From Bradyrhizobium sp. CCGB01 (GTDB lineage: Bacteria > Pseudomonadota > Alphaproteobacteria > Rhizobiales > Xanthobacteraceae), in contig NZ_JANADK010000001.1 in assembly GCF_024199795.1 (NCBI RefSeq), forward strand, positions 806,001 through 870,000: a stretch of 64,000 nt of DNA. Reading direction: 5' to 3'. The notes beneath the pieces are model-generated. The model saw only the letters and a list, made by a program, of their open reading frames with translations, did no database searches and had not been told where the DNA came from. The translations under genes were made by a program, and so were the position numbers. Positions 50,939 through 59,968 of this stretch are shown in pieces; the stretch's first letter is position 1; each line of letters opens with the position of its first letter.

Positions 50939-51871
50939 TCAGCTTGCTTCAGCAAACACCCGATCCAGCGCGGCATCATACGTCGCCTGCACCAGCTCCG
51001 GATGCAGCTTCGCCAGCGCTTCCATCATCACGCCGGAATTGACCTCCAGCACCCGCCAGGCGTCGTCGACACGGACGACGTCAATCGATGCGAAAGTGAT
51101 GCCGATGGCGGCGGCGGCTTCGACGGCGAGTTGCGCGCAAATCGCTCGGACCTCGCCGTGCTCCATGAGCACCGGCCGCGCACCTGCGTCGAGATTGTGC
51201 CGCCAGTTCAGGATACGGTGCTCGCCGTTCGGGACAATCGCGTTCACCTTCTGCGCAGTGAGCTCGCGAAGCTGCCTGTCATGTCCTGCCTCACTCGCCA
51301 GCTCACGCAATGTGCGAAAGCCATCGCCAACAACCTGCGGCCGTTCCTTGCGATAGACGGTCATCGGCTTGTCATCGAGCAGGATGACGCGGACCTCGTC
51401 CTCGATCTCGACATAGGGCGCGATAACGAGGCCTAGGCTCGAGGAAAACACCTCGGTCACGGCGCGATCGAGCTCGTTCCGGTTCGTCACCTTGAACACC
51501 GCGCGTCCGGACGTGCCCTCGTTCGGTTTCACCACCACGCCTTGCGGATTCTGGGCGAGCAGCATCAGCATCGCCTGCTGCCAGTCGGGGCCGGCAACGT
51601 GCGCGCCCATGCTCGGGTTGAGGAAGAGGCGATGGGGAATGCAGGGCACACCCTCGAGCGCCAGCACCTCGGCAGTGGCCGATTTGTCGTTGGCGAGGCG
51701 GTGCGCGATGGCGCTGTTGAGGCCGACGTCGTAGCCGAACGCGAAATGGCGCTTCCCGTGCCCGCTCATCGCGAGCAGCCAGCCACCGGAGCGGACATCG
51801 AGCGCGATGCCATGGCTCGCGCAATAGCGCCTGATCGCCTGGACGAAGATCCGCTCGCCGGTTGCCGTCAT
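50939..51871 (-). CDS. ATP-grasp (RimK-like) ligase of unknown substrate
   Basis: The 310-residue protein has an ATP-grasp domain. ANDKSATAEVLALEGVPCIP opens the N-terminal ATP-grasp strand, VVVKPNEGTSGRAVFKV is the ATP-binding lysine and glycine loop, and IAPYVEIEDEVRVILLDD follows. A late LEVNSG supplies the metal-binding Glu/Asn. RimK-like proteins join an amine to a carboxylate, for example adding amino acids to a peptide. The first 70 residues are not recognised. It stands alone; its partner is unknown. Confidence 0.78.
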   Translation of the reverse strand: MTATGERIFVQAIRRYCASHGIALDVRSGGWLLAMSGHGKRHFAFGYDVGLNSAIAHRLANDKSATAEVLALEGVPCIPHRLFLNPSMGAHVAGPDWQQAMLMLLAQNPQGVVVKPNEGTSGRAVFKVTNRNELDRAVTEVFSSSLGLVIAPYVEIEDEVRVILLDDKPMTVYRKERPQVVGDGFRTLRELASEAGHDRQLRELTAQKVNAIVPNGEHRILNWRHNLDAGARPVLMEHGEVRAICAQLAVEAAAAIGITFASIDVVRVDDAWRVLEVNSGVMMEALAKLHPELVQATYDAALDRVFAEAS

Positions 51872-52259
51872 GTGCTTCGGTCGCTCGTTTCAGTCATTGC
51901 TGTCGCCAAAAGCCGCAAAAATGCGGGAAACGGCGCCAAACCGGGGTGAAAATCAGAGCTATTCTTAATGAAATTCTCGCGAGCGCGATGGAAATTAAGT
52001 GCTCCGATCGCGCCTGAAAGGGAAAAGAAATTGCCCTCCGCGCGCGCCCGGCAGCGGATTCATTAATGATGTGACCATTTCCGCCGCAAATGCCGGTTTG
52101 ACCGGCATCAATTGCATCCGGAACGAGGTTGATTATTGGCCTCAATGGCGTAGATGACACACGCGAAATCCTCCGCCATGGCAATGGTGTCCGCCCCGCT
52201 TTCAGGGGCCGGGCTGCGCTTTTGCCCTAAAACCGCAATTATTCGGAATATCGAAAATC
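51872..52259. other. 388-bp intergenic region, relatively AT-rich
   Basis: No gene or start codon with a supporting ribosome binding site was found here. It is AT-richer than its surroundings (for example near 51960-52010). It holds the promoters of the divergent ATP-grasp and ferredoxin reductase genes and the inverted repeat at 52090-52108. Confidence 0.5.
52090..52108. promoter_or_regulatory. Perfect 8+8 inverted repeat, candidate operator
   Basis: ATGCCGGT-TTG-ACCGGCAT, about 150 nt before the ferredoxin reductase start. It is symmetric and of a size that suits a dimeric regulator. No T-run follows it. Confidence 0.5.
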
Positions 52260-53033
52260 ATGAGCGCGTTTTACCGAGAGAAGGTTCTTTCCGTCCAGCA
52301 CTGGACCGACACGCTGTTCAGCTTCCGCGCCACGCGCGATACCGGCTTCCGCTTCCAGAACGGCCAGTTCGCGATGATCGGCCTCGAGGTCGAGGGCCGT
52401 CCGCTGCTGCGCGCCTACAGCATGGCGAGTGCCAACCACGAGGAAGAGCTCGAGTTCTTCTCGATCAAGGTTCAGGACGGCCCGCTGACCTCGCGCCTCC
52501 AGAAGATCAAGGAAGGCGACACCATCCTGGTCGGCCGCAAGGCGACCGGCACGCTGATCACCGACAACCTCATCCCCGGCAAGCGGCTGATGCTGCTCTC
52601 GACCGGCACGGGCCTCGCGCCCTTCGCCAGCCTGATCAAGGACCCCGAGGTCTACGACCAGTTCGAGAGCATCGTGCTGGTGCATGGCTGCCGCCAGGTC
52701 TCCGAGCTCGCCTATGGCGAGAAGCTCGTCGCGAATTTGCGCGAGGACGAGCTGTTCGGCGAGCTGCTCGCGGACAAGCTCATCTACTACCCGACCGTGA
52801 CCCGCGAGCCGTTCAAGAACCGCGGCCGCATCACCGACCTCATCAACTCCGAGCAGATATTCAACGATATCGGCCAGGGTCCGCTCGACATCGCCACCGA
52901 CCGCATCATGATGTGCGGCAGCCCGGCGATGCTCGAAGAGCTGAAGGTGATGTTCGAAGGCCGCGATTTCATCGAAGGCTCCGGCAACAAGCCCGGCCAT
53001 TTCGTGATCGAGAAGGCGTTCGTCGAGCGGTAA
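52260..53033 (+). CDS. fpr: Ferredoxin/flavodoxin-NADP+ reductase
   Basis: The 257-residue protein matches the bacterial FNR subclass. RAYSMAS (FAD contact), STGTGLAPFASLIKDPEVYD (NADP-binding glycine loop), MMCGSPAMLEELK and the C-terminal aromatic tail HFVIEKAFVER are in order. It reduces ferredoxin or flavodoxin with NADPH (or the reverse) and often supports redox-stress responses. The ribosome binding site is weak (CGGAATATC), and a regulatory palindrome lies upstream at 52090. No ferredoxin gene is nearby. Confidence 0.92.
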   Translation: MSAFYREKVLSVQHWTDTLFSFRATRDTGFRFQNGQFAMIGLEVEGRPLLRAYSMASANHEEELEFFSIKVQDGPLTSRLQKIKEGDTILVGRKATGTLITDNLIPGKRLMLLSTGTGLAPFASLIKDPEVYDQFESIVLVHGCRQVSELAYGEKLVANLREDELFGELLADKLIYYPTVTREPFKNRGRITDLINSEQIFNDIGQGPLDIATDRIMMCGSPAMLEELKVMFEGRDFIEGSGNKPGHFVIEKAFVER

Positions 53034-53339
53034 GCGCTGCTCGCGCTTTAGGGCGCGACGCCTTTAGCCACAACATCGGCGTCGTCCCGGGGCGCGCGTA
53101 GCGCGAGCCCCGGACCCATAACCACGGGACGTGGCTTGGCGAAGGCTCGTAGTTATCAGCGCGTGCCATAACCTCTCCCTGTGGTTATGGGTCCCCGCCT
53201 TCGCGGGGACGACACGAGTGGTGTGACGGGCATCTCGCGCCACACTCACCCTCTCACCCCCTCACCATCCTCCCCCGACTTTGTTATTGGCGCGTCTCGC
53301 GCACCCCTTGTTATAAGCTCGCGCCAAAATCTCGCCGCG
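53034..53339. other. 306-bp intergenic region filled by repeat F
   Basis: It holds the family F repeat at 53081-53213 and the promoter region of the patatin-like gene. No other feature was seen. Confidence 0.5.
53081..53213. repeat. Intergenic inverted repeat, family F
   Basis: GTCGTCCCGGGGCGCGCG...CCCATAACCACGGG is mirrored by CCTGTGGTTATGGG...CGCGGGGACGAC. Direct repeats of CCATAACC-type sequence lie within. It lies downstream of fpr. Confidence 0.8.
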
Positions 53340-54251
53340 ATGTTGCAATGCGAGAGCAGGGGAGCTGCGCAGATCTTGTCCGTGATCGATCATGGTCCGC
53401 CGAGACCGACTGCCTTCGTGCTGGCGGGCGGCGGCAGCTTCGGGGCAATCCAGGTCGGGATGATGCACTCGCTGGCGCGGCACGGGGTCGTCGCTGATCT
53501 CGTGGTCGGCTCCAGCGTCGGCGCGATCAACGGCGCCTATTATGCCGGCGATCCCTCGCTCAAGGGCGTGCTCGGGCTTGAAGCGGTCTGGCGCGGGCTG
53601 AGGCGTCATGATGTTTTCCCGGTCACCTGGCGAAGCCTCGCCGGATTCATGTGGCGGCGCGATTTCCTGATTCCCCATGACGGCATCCGCAGGCTGGTCG
53701 AGGACCATCTGCCCTATCGCAACCTCGAGGATGCCGCGCTGCCGGTGCATATCGTCACCACCGATTTCGTCTCCGGCGAGAGCGTGGTGCTGTCGGAGGG
53801 GTCGGCGGTGGAGGCGATCCTGGCGTCCACCGCGATCCCCGGCGCCTTCACGCCAGTCCGCTACAATGGTCATTTCCTCGCCGACGGTGCGATCTCCTCG
53901 AACACTCCGGTCCGGGTCGCGATCCGGAAAGGCGCAAAACGGCTGGTCGTGCTGCCGACCGGGCACGCCTGCGCGGTCAAGGATCCGCCGGTGGGCGCGG
54001 TTGCCAATGCCCTGCATGCGCTGACACTGCTGATCGCGCGGCAATTGGTGGCGGAGCTCGAAGGACTGGCCTCCGACATTGAATATGTCGTGGTGCCGCC
54101 GCTCTGTCCGCTGGTGGGATCTCCTTACGATTTCTCGCGCTCCGACGACCATATCGAGCGCGCGGTCGCGAGCACCGATGCCTGGCTGGCGCGAGGCGGC
54201 CTCGATCAGCACGGCGTCATTCCGCACGAGGCGCAGCCTCATGGTCACTGA
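53340..54251 (+). CDS. Patatin-like phospholipase
   Basis: The 303-residue protein (start ATG at 53340; a longer frame exists but translates the repeat region) has the patatin oxyanion motif GGGSFGAIQVG (30-40), the nucleophile elbow GSSVG (57-61, Ser59) and the catalytic Asp182 in LADGAIS. The first residues are not a classical signal peptide. It would hydrolyse fatty esters from lipids. It is followed by the glutamate-synthase-domain gene on the same strand. Confidence 0.88.
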   Translation: MLQCESRGAAQILSVIDHGPPRPTAFVLAGGGSFGAIQVGMMHSLARHGVVADLVVGSSVGAINGAYYAGDPSLKGVLGLEAVWRGLRRHDVFPVTWRSLAGFMWRRDFLIPHDGIRRLVEDHLPYRNLEDAALPVHIVTTDFVSGESVVLSEGSAVEAILASTAIPGAFTPVRYNGHFLADGAISSNTPVRVAIRKGAKRLVVLPTGHACAVKDPPVGAVANALHALTLLIARQLVAELEGLASDIEYVVVPPLCPLVGSPYDFSRSDDHIERAVASTDAWLARGGLDQHGVIPHEAQPHGH

Positions 54252-54378
54252 TTCGTCATTTCGCTTGAAGCTATTGCACTGCAAAAGCCCGCCGCCGGAT
54301 GGATTGATTTGCGGCATCCGGATTCGGTAGCTTCAAGACAGGTCCGCGTCATATCTGTGGACGTGGCGCGGGCGTATC

Positions 54379-56079
54379 ATGCCCCGTCAGATTGACGAGA
54401 GGGATGTGGTGGTGGCCAACGATAACAAGACGCAAGCTTCGCCCGAAGGGCTGATGGAAATCCTGCTGCTGCCGTTCTCGCCACGTTTCATCGTGCTGAC
54501 GATCTGCGCGGTGGTCACCGCGCTGCTGATCGGCATCGGCATCGCCGACCGCAAGATCTTCGACATCCTGCTGATCCCGATCCTGATCTTTGGCGCCCTG
54601 ACGCTGCTTGGTGTCCGCGACCTCATGCAGAAGGGCCATGCGGTTCTGCGCAACTACCCGATCTCGGCGCATATCCGCTTCCTGCTGGAAGAAATCCGCC
54701 CGGAGATGCGGCAGTACTTCTTCGAGAGCGAGAAGGACGGCATGCCGTTCTCGCGCGACATCCGCGCGGTGGTCTATCAGCGCGCCAAGATGGAGCTCGA
54801 CAAGCGTCCGTTCGGCACCCAGGAGGACGTCTACCGCGAGGGCTACGAGTGGATGCACCATTCGGTCGCGCCGAAGGCGCATGCCGAAGAGAAGTTCCGC
54901 GTTATGATCGGTGGACCGGAGTGCGCGAAGCCCTATTCCGCCTCGGTGTTCAACATCTCCGCGATGAGCTTTGGCGCGCTCAGCCCGAACGCCGTGCGCG
55001 CGCTCAATGCCGGCGCAAAGAAGGGCGGCTTCGCGCATGACACCGGGGAGGGCGGCTTCAGCCCCTATCACCGCGAGATGGGCGGCGACATCATCTGGGA
55101 GATCGGCTCCGGCTATTTCGGCTGCCGTCATCTCGACGGCACGTTCGATCCGGAGGCGTTCACGCGGGTCGCGAGCCAGGACCAGATCAAGATGGTCGAG
55201 CTCAAGATCAGCCAGGGCGCCAAGCCCGGCCATGGCGGCGTGCTGCCCGCGGCAAAAGTCTCGGCGGAGATTTCCAAGATCCGCGGCGTCGCGATGGGCG
55301 AGGACTGCATCTCGCCGGCCTCGCATCGCGCCTTCTCCACGCCGATAGGCATGGTTCAGTTCATCGCCGAGATGCGCCGCCTCTCCGGCGGCAAGCCGGC
55401 GGGCTTCAAGCTGTGCATCGGCCATCCCTGGGAATTCCTCGCGATCTGCAAGGCGATGCTGGAGACCGGCATCTATCCGGACTTCATCGTCGTCGACGGC
55501 AATGAAGGCGGCACCGGCGCGGCGCCGCTGGAGTTCATGGACCATCTGGGCATGCCGATGCGCGAGGGCGTTAGTTTCGTCCATAACGCGCTGGTCGGCA
55601 TCAATGCGCGCGACCGCATCAAGATCGGCGCCTCCGGCAAGATCGCGACCGCCTTCGACATGGCGCGCGCGATGGCGATCGGCGCCGACTGGTGCAATTC
55701 GGCGCGCGGCTTCATGTTCTCGCTCGGTTGCATCCAGTCGCTGAGCTGCCACACCGACCGCTGCCCGACCGGCGTTGCAACGCAGGACCCGACGCGTGCG
55801 CGTGCGCTCTATGTGCCGCTCAAGATCGACCGGGTGCACAATTATCACCACGCCACGCTGCACTCGCTGACCGAACTGATCGCCGCGGCCGGTCTCGAAC
55901 ATCCGCGGCAGCTGCGCCCGATCCACTTCACCCAGCGCACCTCGACGACGGACGTCAAATCCTTCGCGCAGCTCTATCCGGCGCTGCGCCCGGGCGAGTT
56001 GCTCGAAGGCACGGAAGATCCGCGCTTCCGCGATGCCTGGCGGATGGCGCAGGCAGCGACGTTCCAGCCGGCGCTGTAA
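54379..56079 (+). CDS. Membrane-anchored glutamate-synthase-domain (FMN) protein
   Basis: The 566-residue protein has an N-terminal hydrophobic pair of helices (residues 38-55 and 58-75, FIVLTICAVVTALLIGIGIA and IFDILLIPILIFGALTLLGV), then the FMN-binding glutamate synthase central domain. SAMSFGALSPNAVRALNAGA, PGHGGVLPAAKVS, VVDGNEGGTGAAPLEFMDH and SLSCHTDRCPTGVATQD (cysteines for an Fe-S cluster) are all in order. Without the glutaminase domain it cannot be a complete glutamate synthase; it may use ammonia or another reductant. The membrane anchor at the N-terminus is typical of this subgroup in Proteobacteria. Confidence 0.87.
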   Translation: MPRQIDERDVVVANDNKTQASPEGLMEILLLPFSPRFIVLTICAVVTALLIGIGIADRKIFDILLIPILIFGALTLLGVRDLMQKGHAVLRNYPISAHIRFLLEEIRPEMRQYFFESEKDGMPFSRDIRAVVYQRAKMELDKRPFGTQEDVYREGYEWMHHSVAPKAHAEEKFRVMIGGPECAKPYSASVFNISAMSFGALSPNAVRALNAGAKKGGFAHDTGEGGFSPYHREMGGDIIWEIGSGYFGCRHLDGTFDPEAFTRVASQDQIKMVELKISQGAKPGHGGVLPAAKVSAEISKIRGVAMGEDCISPASHRAFSTPIGMVQFIAEMRRLSGGKPAGFKLCIGHPWEFLAICKAMLETGIYPDFIVVDGNEGGTGAAPLEFMDHLGMPMREGVSFVHNALVGINARDRIKIGASGKIATAFDMARAMAIGADWCNSARGFMFSLGCIQSLSCHTDRCPTGVATQDPTRARALYVPLKIDRVHNYHHATLHSLTELIAAAGLEHPRQLRPIHFTQRTSTTDVKSFAQLYPALRPGELLEGTEDPRFRDAWRMAQAATFQPAL

Positions 56080-56138
56080 GGCGCAGTTCCGCCACATGAT
56101 CCCGCCGCGCCTTGCGGCGCCGTAATTTCATCGGGTGC

Positions 56139-56166
56139 ACCCTCTCCCCGAGTAAGGGGAGAAGGA
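56139..56166. repeat. Fragment of family D repeat
   Basis: CCCTCTCCCCG...GGGGAGAAGG: the end of a family D element without its middle, downstream of the glutamate-synthase-domain gene. It may act as a small hairpin there. Confidence 0.6.
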
Positions 56167-56177
56167 AAAGACGGCGC

Positions 56178-57473
56178 TCAACCCGTCTCCACCTCGCCCA
56201 GCTGGCTCGCCAGAATCTTGTCGATCCTCCGCCCGTCGAGATCGACGACCTCGATGTGCCAGCCGGCGAAGTCGAAGGCATCGCCGACATTGGGCAGCAC
56301 GCTGAATTGTTGCAGCACGAGGCCCGCCACCGTGTTGTAGCGGTGCGGCGGGAGCTCGATGCCGAGCAGCTCGCCGAACTCGTCGACCGGCATCCAGCCG
56401 GCGATCAGGAGCGACGAGTCGGCGCGTTTGACATAGGCCGGCTCCGGCGGTCCCTCCTCGGAATGGAAGGCGCCGACGATCGATTCGAGGATGTCGGCGG
56501 CGGTCACCATGCCTTCGAAGGCGCCGTATTCATCGTAGACCAACCCGACGTGAACCGGTGCTGCTTTCAGGATGGCCAGCACATCGCGCGCGTCCGCCGA
56601 CGCCGGGATGCCGGGTGCCTCGCGCACGAGCGCACGCAGGTCCGGGGTGCGTTGGCTCATATAGGCGATCAGCAAATCCTTGGCCTGGAGCACGCCGATC
56701 GGTTTGTCGCGATCGCCGTCGGAGACGGGAAAGCGCGAATGCGGGCTCTTTACGATGATCTCGTGAATGGCCTCCGGTGTATCGTTCAGGTCGATCTCGT
56801 TGACCTCCGTGCGCGGCGTCATGATCGCGCCGACCGGCCGGTCGCCGAGCCGCATGACGCCGGCGATCATCTCCTTTTCGCCGGACTCGAGCACGCCCGC
56901 GCTCTCGGCCTCGCTGACCAGATGATGGATCTCGTCCTCCGACACCTTCTCTTCGGCCTTGCCGCCGCGGCCGAGCAGCGTGAGGATCAGCTTGCCGGAG
57001 AGGTCGAGCAGGAAGACGAGCGGCAGCGAGACCCGCGCCAGCATGTGCATCGCGGGGGCGACCCTGACCGCGATGCTCTCGGGGTCGCGCAGCGCCACCT
57101 GCTTCGGCACCAGCTCGCCGACGATCAGCGTCGCGTAGGTGATGAGCGTGACCACGATGCCGACGCCGACGATGTCGGCAATCCCCGCAGACAGGCCAAG
57201 CTCGACCAGCCATTGCGTCAGCCGCTGTCCGAGCGTCGCGCCGGAGAACGCGCCAGAGAGCACGCCGACCAGCGTGATGCCGATCTGCACCGTCGAGAGG
57301 AACTTTCCAGGATCGGCCGCGAGCGTCAGCGCCCGCTCGGCGCCGCGCACCCCCTTGGCGGCAAGCAGCGACAACCGGGCCGGGCGGGACGAGACCACGG
57401 CCAGCTCGGACATGGACAACAGGCCGTTAATGACGATCAGAACGACGACGATAATGATTTCGACGGACAACAT
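56178..57473 (-). CDS. CNNM/HlyC-type membrane protein (DUF21 + CBS pair + CorC_HlyC)
   Basis: The 431-residue protein from the ATG at 57473 has an N-terminal DUF21 membrane domain (EIIIVVVLIVINGLLSMSEL, then further helices), a CBS pair (about 215-335, IMTPRTEVNEIDLND and DVLAILKAAPVHVGLVYDEY) and a C-terminal CorC_HlyC transporter-associated domain (YNTVAGLVLQQFSVLPNVGD). Members are linked to Mg/Co efflux or ion stress and are often mislabelled hemolysins. No partner gene is adjacent. Confidence 0.9.
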   Translation of the reverse strand: MLSVEIIIVVVLIVINGLLSMSELAVVSSRPARLSLLAAKGVRGAERALTLAADPGKFLSTVQIGITLVGVLSGAFSGATLGQRLTQWLVELGLSAGIADIVGVGIVVTLITYATLIVGELVPKQVALRDPESIAVRVAPAMHMLARVSLPLVFLLDLSGKLILTLLGRGGKAEEKVSEDEIHHLVSEAESAGVLESGEKEMIAGVMRLGDRPVGAIMTPRTEVNEIDLNDTPEAIHEIIVKSPHSRFPVSDGDRDKPIGVLQAKDLLIAYMSQRTPDLRALVREAPGIPASADARDVLAILKAAPVHVGLVYDEYGAFEGMVTAADILESIVGAFHSEEGPPEPAYVKRADSSLLIAGWMPVDEFGELLGIELPPHRYNTVAGLVLQQFSVLPNVGDAFDFAGWHIEVVDLDGRRIDKILASQLGEVETG

Positions 57474-57595
57474 TTTGCGCAAGCAGAAGGGGCACCTGAC
57501 CCGGCGAGCGCCGGACCAAGCCCCTTATATATGAACTCGATGGGCAATTTGCCGGTTCCAACCAAATTGCCGCACCGGAACCTTGCTTGCGATGC

Positions 57596-59629
57596 TCAGA
57601 ACTCGCCGTGCAGCCGCCCCGAGAATACCGACACCGGTCCGCGGTCGGCGTTGTAGGCCGGGTTGACGATGAGCTGGTAGTCGGCGGTGAAGGTCAGCGC
57701 CTTGTTCAGCGCATAGGCGTAGTAGGTTTCGAGGATGCGCTCCTTGCGATAGTTCAGCGCGCCGTCGCCGACCAGCACGCCGAGGCCGCCGGCGGCCAGG
57801 AAGTCGCGGTAGTCCTGCGAGATGGCATTGATGGCGCCGCCGATGCCGATCACGTCGTCGGGCCGGCCCCATTTCGTGCCCTTGATCGAAAGACCGCCGG
57901 CCAGGCTGCTGTTGATGTCGGTGAAGGCGAGCGTTTCGAAACGGCCATCGTTCCAGCTCCAGCGGCCGAACAGTCCGACATCGTCCGTGATCGCCTGTTC
58001 GAGGTTGAGCACATAGCCATACTTCAGACGGCCGCGCCGGGTCTGCGCGATGTCGAGATTGAGCGCGGGATTGTCCAGCGTCTCGCGGAAGCTGCCCATG
58101 TTGGCGCTGTCGACCCAGCCCATGGTCCTGAGCTTGCCGGGCTGGCCGAACAGCGAGAACCGCGTCTCCAGCTCGAGCGCATACTGGCCGCGCTCCCCGA
58201 TCCTGGTGTCGAAATGATTCGAGTTGGGCTCCGCGACCATCAGGAAATAGCCGCCGCGCAGCGCCCATTGCTTCTGGTTGAGCTCGGCGGTGACGCCGTA
58301 GGTGAGACCGACCTTGTCGGCGGAATAGTCGAAGGCGCCCGGTGCCCACAGCGACCAGTTCATGAAGTCCTTGCGGGTGTCCTTGGCATAGGCATTGCCG
58401 TCGAACACGTCGATCGCCGCGAACTTGCCGGCCTGCACCGTGAGCCTGGAAATGTCGACCTTCTGTCCGAGCTGCAGCTGGCCGCTCGCAAGCTCCTCCT
58501 GCTCGCCGCCGAAGCCGAACGTCTGGCGCACGAACAGGCGCGAGGTGTTGTAATGCGGATAGGGGAAGTTGGATTTCTGCGCTTCGCCGTTGGGGAAGCC
58601 GGCGGCGCCGACGGTGTCGTTCAGTCCAAATCCCTGGAGCAGTTCGGGATTGTAATAGACCTCGCCGCCGTCCCACAGTCGTGCGTTCAGGAACAGGCTG
58701 TTGCTCCAGGTCGCCTTGGCCTGCGCCGACGGTGAGAGCGAGTTCGTTCCGCTGTAGAGGGCGGGGAACGACGGATAGCCTTGCGGCAGATAGGTGCTCT
58801 GGCCGTGAATCTCCCAGCGATCCGATTCCGTGTCGATCAGGGAGCTCTTCGGGTTGTAGCTCGGCATGCCCGGCCAATCGACCTTGCGGTTGAGGCCGAG
58901 CCTGACCTGCTGGAAGTCGAGCGAGGAGGAGGTGTATTGGGCGCCCGTGGAGAAGGCGACGTTCGCGCCGTCGAACCGGCTGTAGAGATATTCGAGCCGC
59001 GCGCTCCAATGCGGCGCGAAGCCGTATTCGATGCCGGCACCTGCGACCCAGCCGGGCCGCGTGTTCAGGATTTTCGGGACATCTGCGCCGGAGGCCGGCG
59101 TGTCGAAATAGCGCTCGCCCATCCATGCAAAGCCGCCGGTGGCGTAGACCAGCCACGGTCCGCTGGTGTAGCCGACGCGGCCGCGCACGCTCGCGGTGTA
59201 ATCCCATTGCTGGGTGACGGTGTGAGCGGGCGTTGCCAGGAAGGAGACGATCGAGTTCGAGGTGATGTAGTTGGGAAACGAGAAATCGCCTTCGACGCCG
59301 ACGAGCCAGCCGGAGTTGAGCCGGTAATTGTAGCCGGCCTGCACGCCGCCGATCATGCCGCTGAAGACGCCGCTGTCGTTGACCGCGGCGCCGTCATTCA
59401 GCGCAAAGCGCGACGACCCAAGGCTGTAGCCAGCATGCGCGCCGATATAGAGGCCGGTCCAGTCATAGACCGCTTTCAGCGCCGGGGCCTTCAGCGGCAG
59501 ATCGGCCGCGCGGCCGGCGGCAGGAAGAGCCATCACGCCCGAGGCAATCGCCGCGGCCGTCCGCAAGTACCTGTAACGGTGACCTCTCAAAATCAAAACG
59601 CACGCCCCCAAAACGCAGATGTGTTCCAC
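57596..59629 (-). CDS. Fusion outer-membrane protein: Omp25/OmpA-like barrel + OprB-type carbohydrate porin
   Basis: The 677-residue protein has a signal peptide (ending AAGRAADLPLKAP) and two apparent domains. The first (about 45-250) reads DWTGLYIGAHAGYSLGSSRF, GGVQAGYNYRLNSGWLVGVE and ARLEYLYSRF, the pattern of Omp25/Omp31-like eight-strand barrels. The second (about 270-677) is an OprB-type porin (FGFGGEQEELASGQLQLGQK, GTKWGRPDDVIGIGGAINAI and YYAYALNKALTFTADYQLIV). The first Met at 59629 is supported by the reading frame only; a later start within the signal is possible. It would give a sugar or small-solute route through the outer membrane. Confidence 0.85.
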   Translation of the reverse strand: MEHICVLGACVLILRGHRYRYLRTAAAIASGVMALPAAGRAADLPLKAPALKAVYDWTGLYIGAHAGYSLGSSRFALNDGAAVNDSGVFSGMIGGVQAGYNYRLNSGWLVGVEGDFSFPNYITSNSIVSFLATPAHTVTQQWDYTASVRGRVGYTSGPWLVYATGGFAWMGERYFDTPASGADVPKILNTRPGWVAGAGIEYGFAPHWSARLEYLYSRFDGANVAFSTGAQYTSSSLDFQQVRLGLNRKVDWPGMPSYNPKSSLIDTESDRWEIHGQSTYLPQGYPSFPALYSGTNSLSPSAQAKATWSNSLFLNARLWDGGEVYYNPELLQGFGLNDTVGAAGFPNGEAQKSNFPYPHYNTSRLFVRQTFGFGGEQEELASGQLQLGQKVDISRLTVQAGKFAAIDVFDGNAYAKDTRKDFMNWSLWAPGAFDYSADKVGLTYGVTAELNQKQWALRGGYFLMVAEPNSNHFDTRIGERGQYALELETRFSLFGQPGKLRTMGWVDSANMGSFRETLDNPALNLDIAQTRRGRLKYGYVLNLEQAITDDVGLFGRWSWNDGRFETLAFTDINSSLAGGLSIKGTKWGRPDDVIGIGGAINAISQDYRDFLAAGGLGVLVGDGALNYRKERILETYYAYALNKALTFTADYQLIVNPAYNADRGPVSVFSGRLHGEF

Positions 59630-59968
59630 CCGCCGCGATACCCCAGCCGATTCGCGGCGACTCTGTCACCAGGAGTTGGTTGCTCCCGCGTTCGGACCAG
59701 ACGATCTCGATTCGACGCGACTTCTTCCCAAGCCCCTGAGCTTGTTGCGAACCTTATTGCGATTAATTCGCAATAGCAACTGGCGCGGATTGCCGCGGAG
59801 AATGGTTCGCATCGCTGTGTGACGGGGCTGCAACAATGTCCCGCTGCCCAAAATGGATGACCCCGCCCGGGGGGACATCCGGGCGGGGTCGGGGGCACGA
59901 CACGGGGTGGATGAGGCGCCCGTGTCGGACGCAGGATCCACGTGTGAGATCGGCCTCAGGTACTCAGA
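59630..59968. other. 339-bp intergenic region with a strong hairpin
   Basis: It carries the porin promoter side and a 12-bp hairpin at 59859-59890. No gene was found. Confidence 0.5.
59859..59890 (-). terminator. GC-rich hairpin, possible terminator of the small secreted gene
   Basis: GACCCCGCCCGG (59859-59870) and CCGGGCGGGGTC (59879-59890) are a perfect 12-bp stem with an 8-nt loop. On the minus strand it is followed by TCATCCATTTTGGG, a short T stretch. It lies 79 nt beyond the stop of the gene at 59969, in the right direction for a Rho-independent terminator, though the T run is weak. Confidence 0.5.

Noticed and set aside
56112..57656. 514-codon plus-strand frame across the CNNM/HlyC gene
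   Set aside because: It is antisense to a gene with DUF21, CBS and CorC_HlyC domains and consists of low-complexity Arg/Asp/His sequence.
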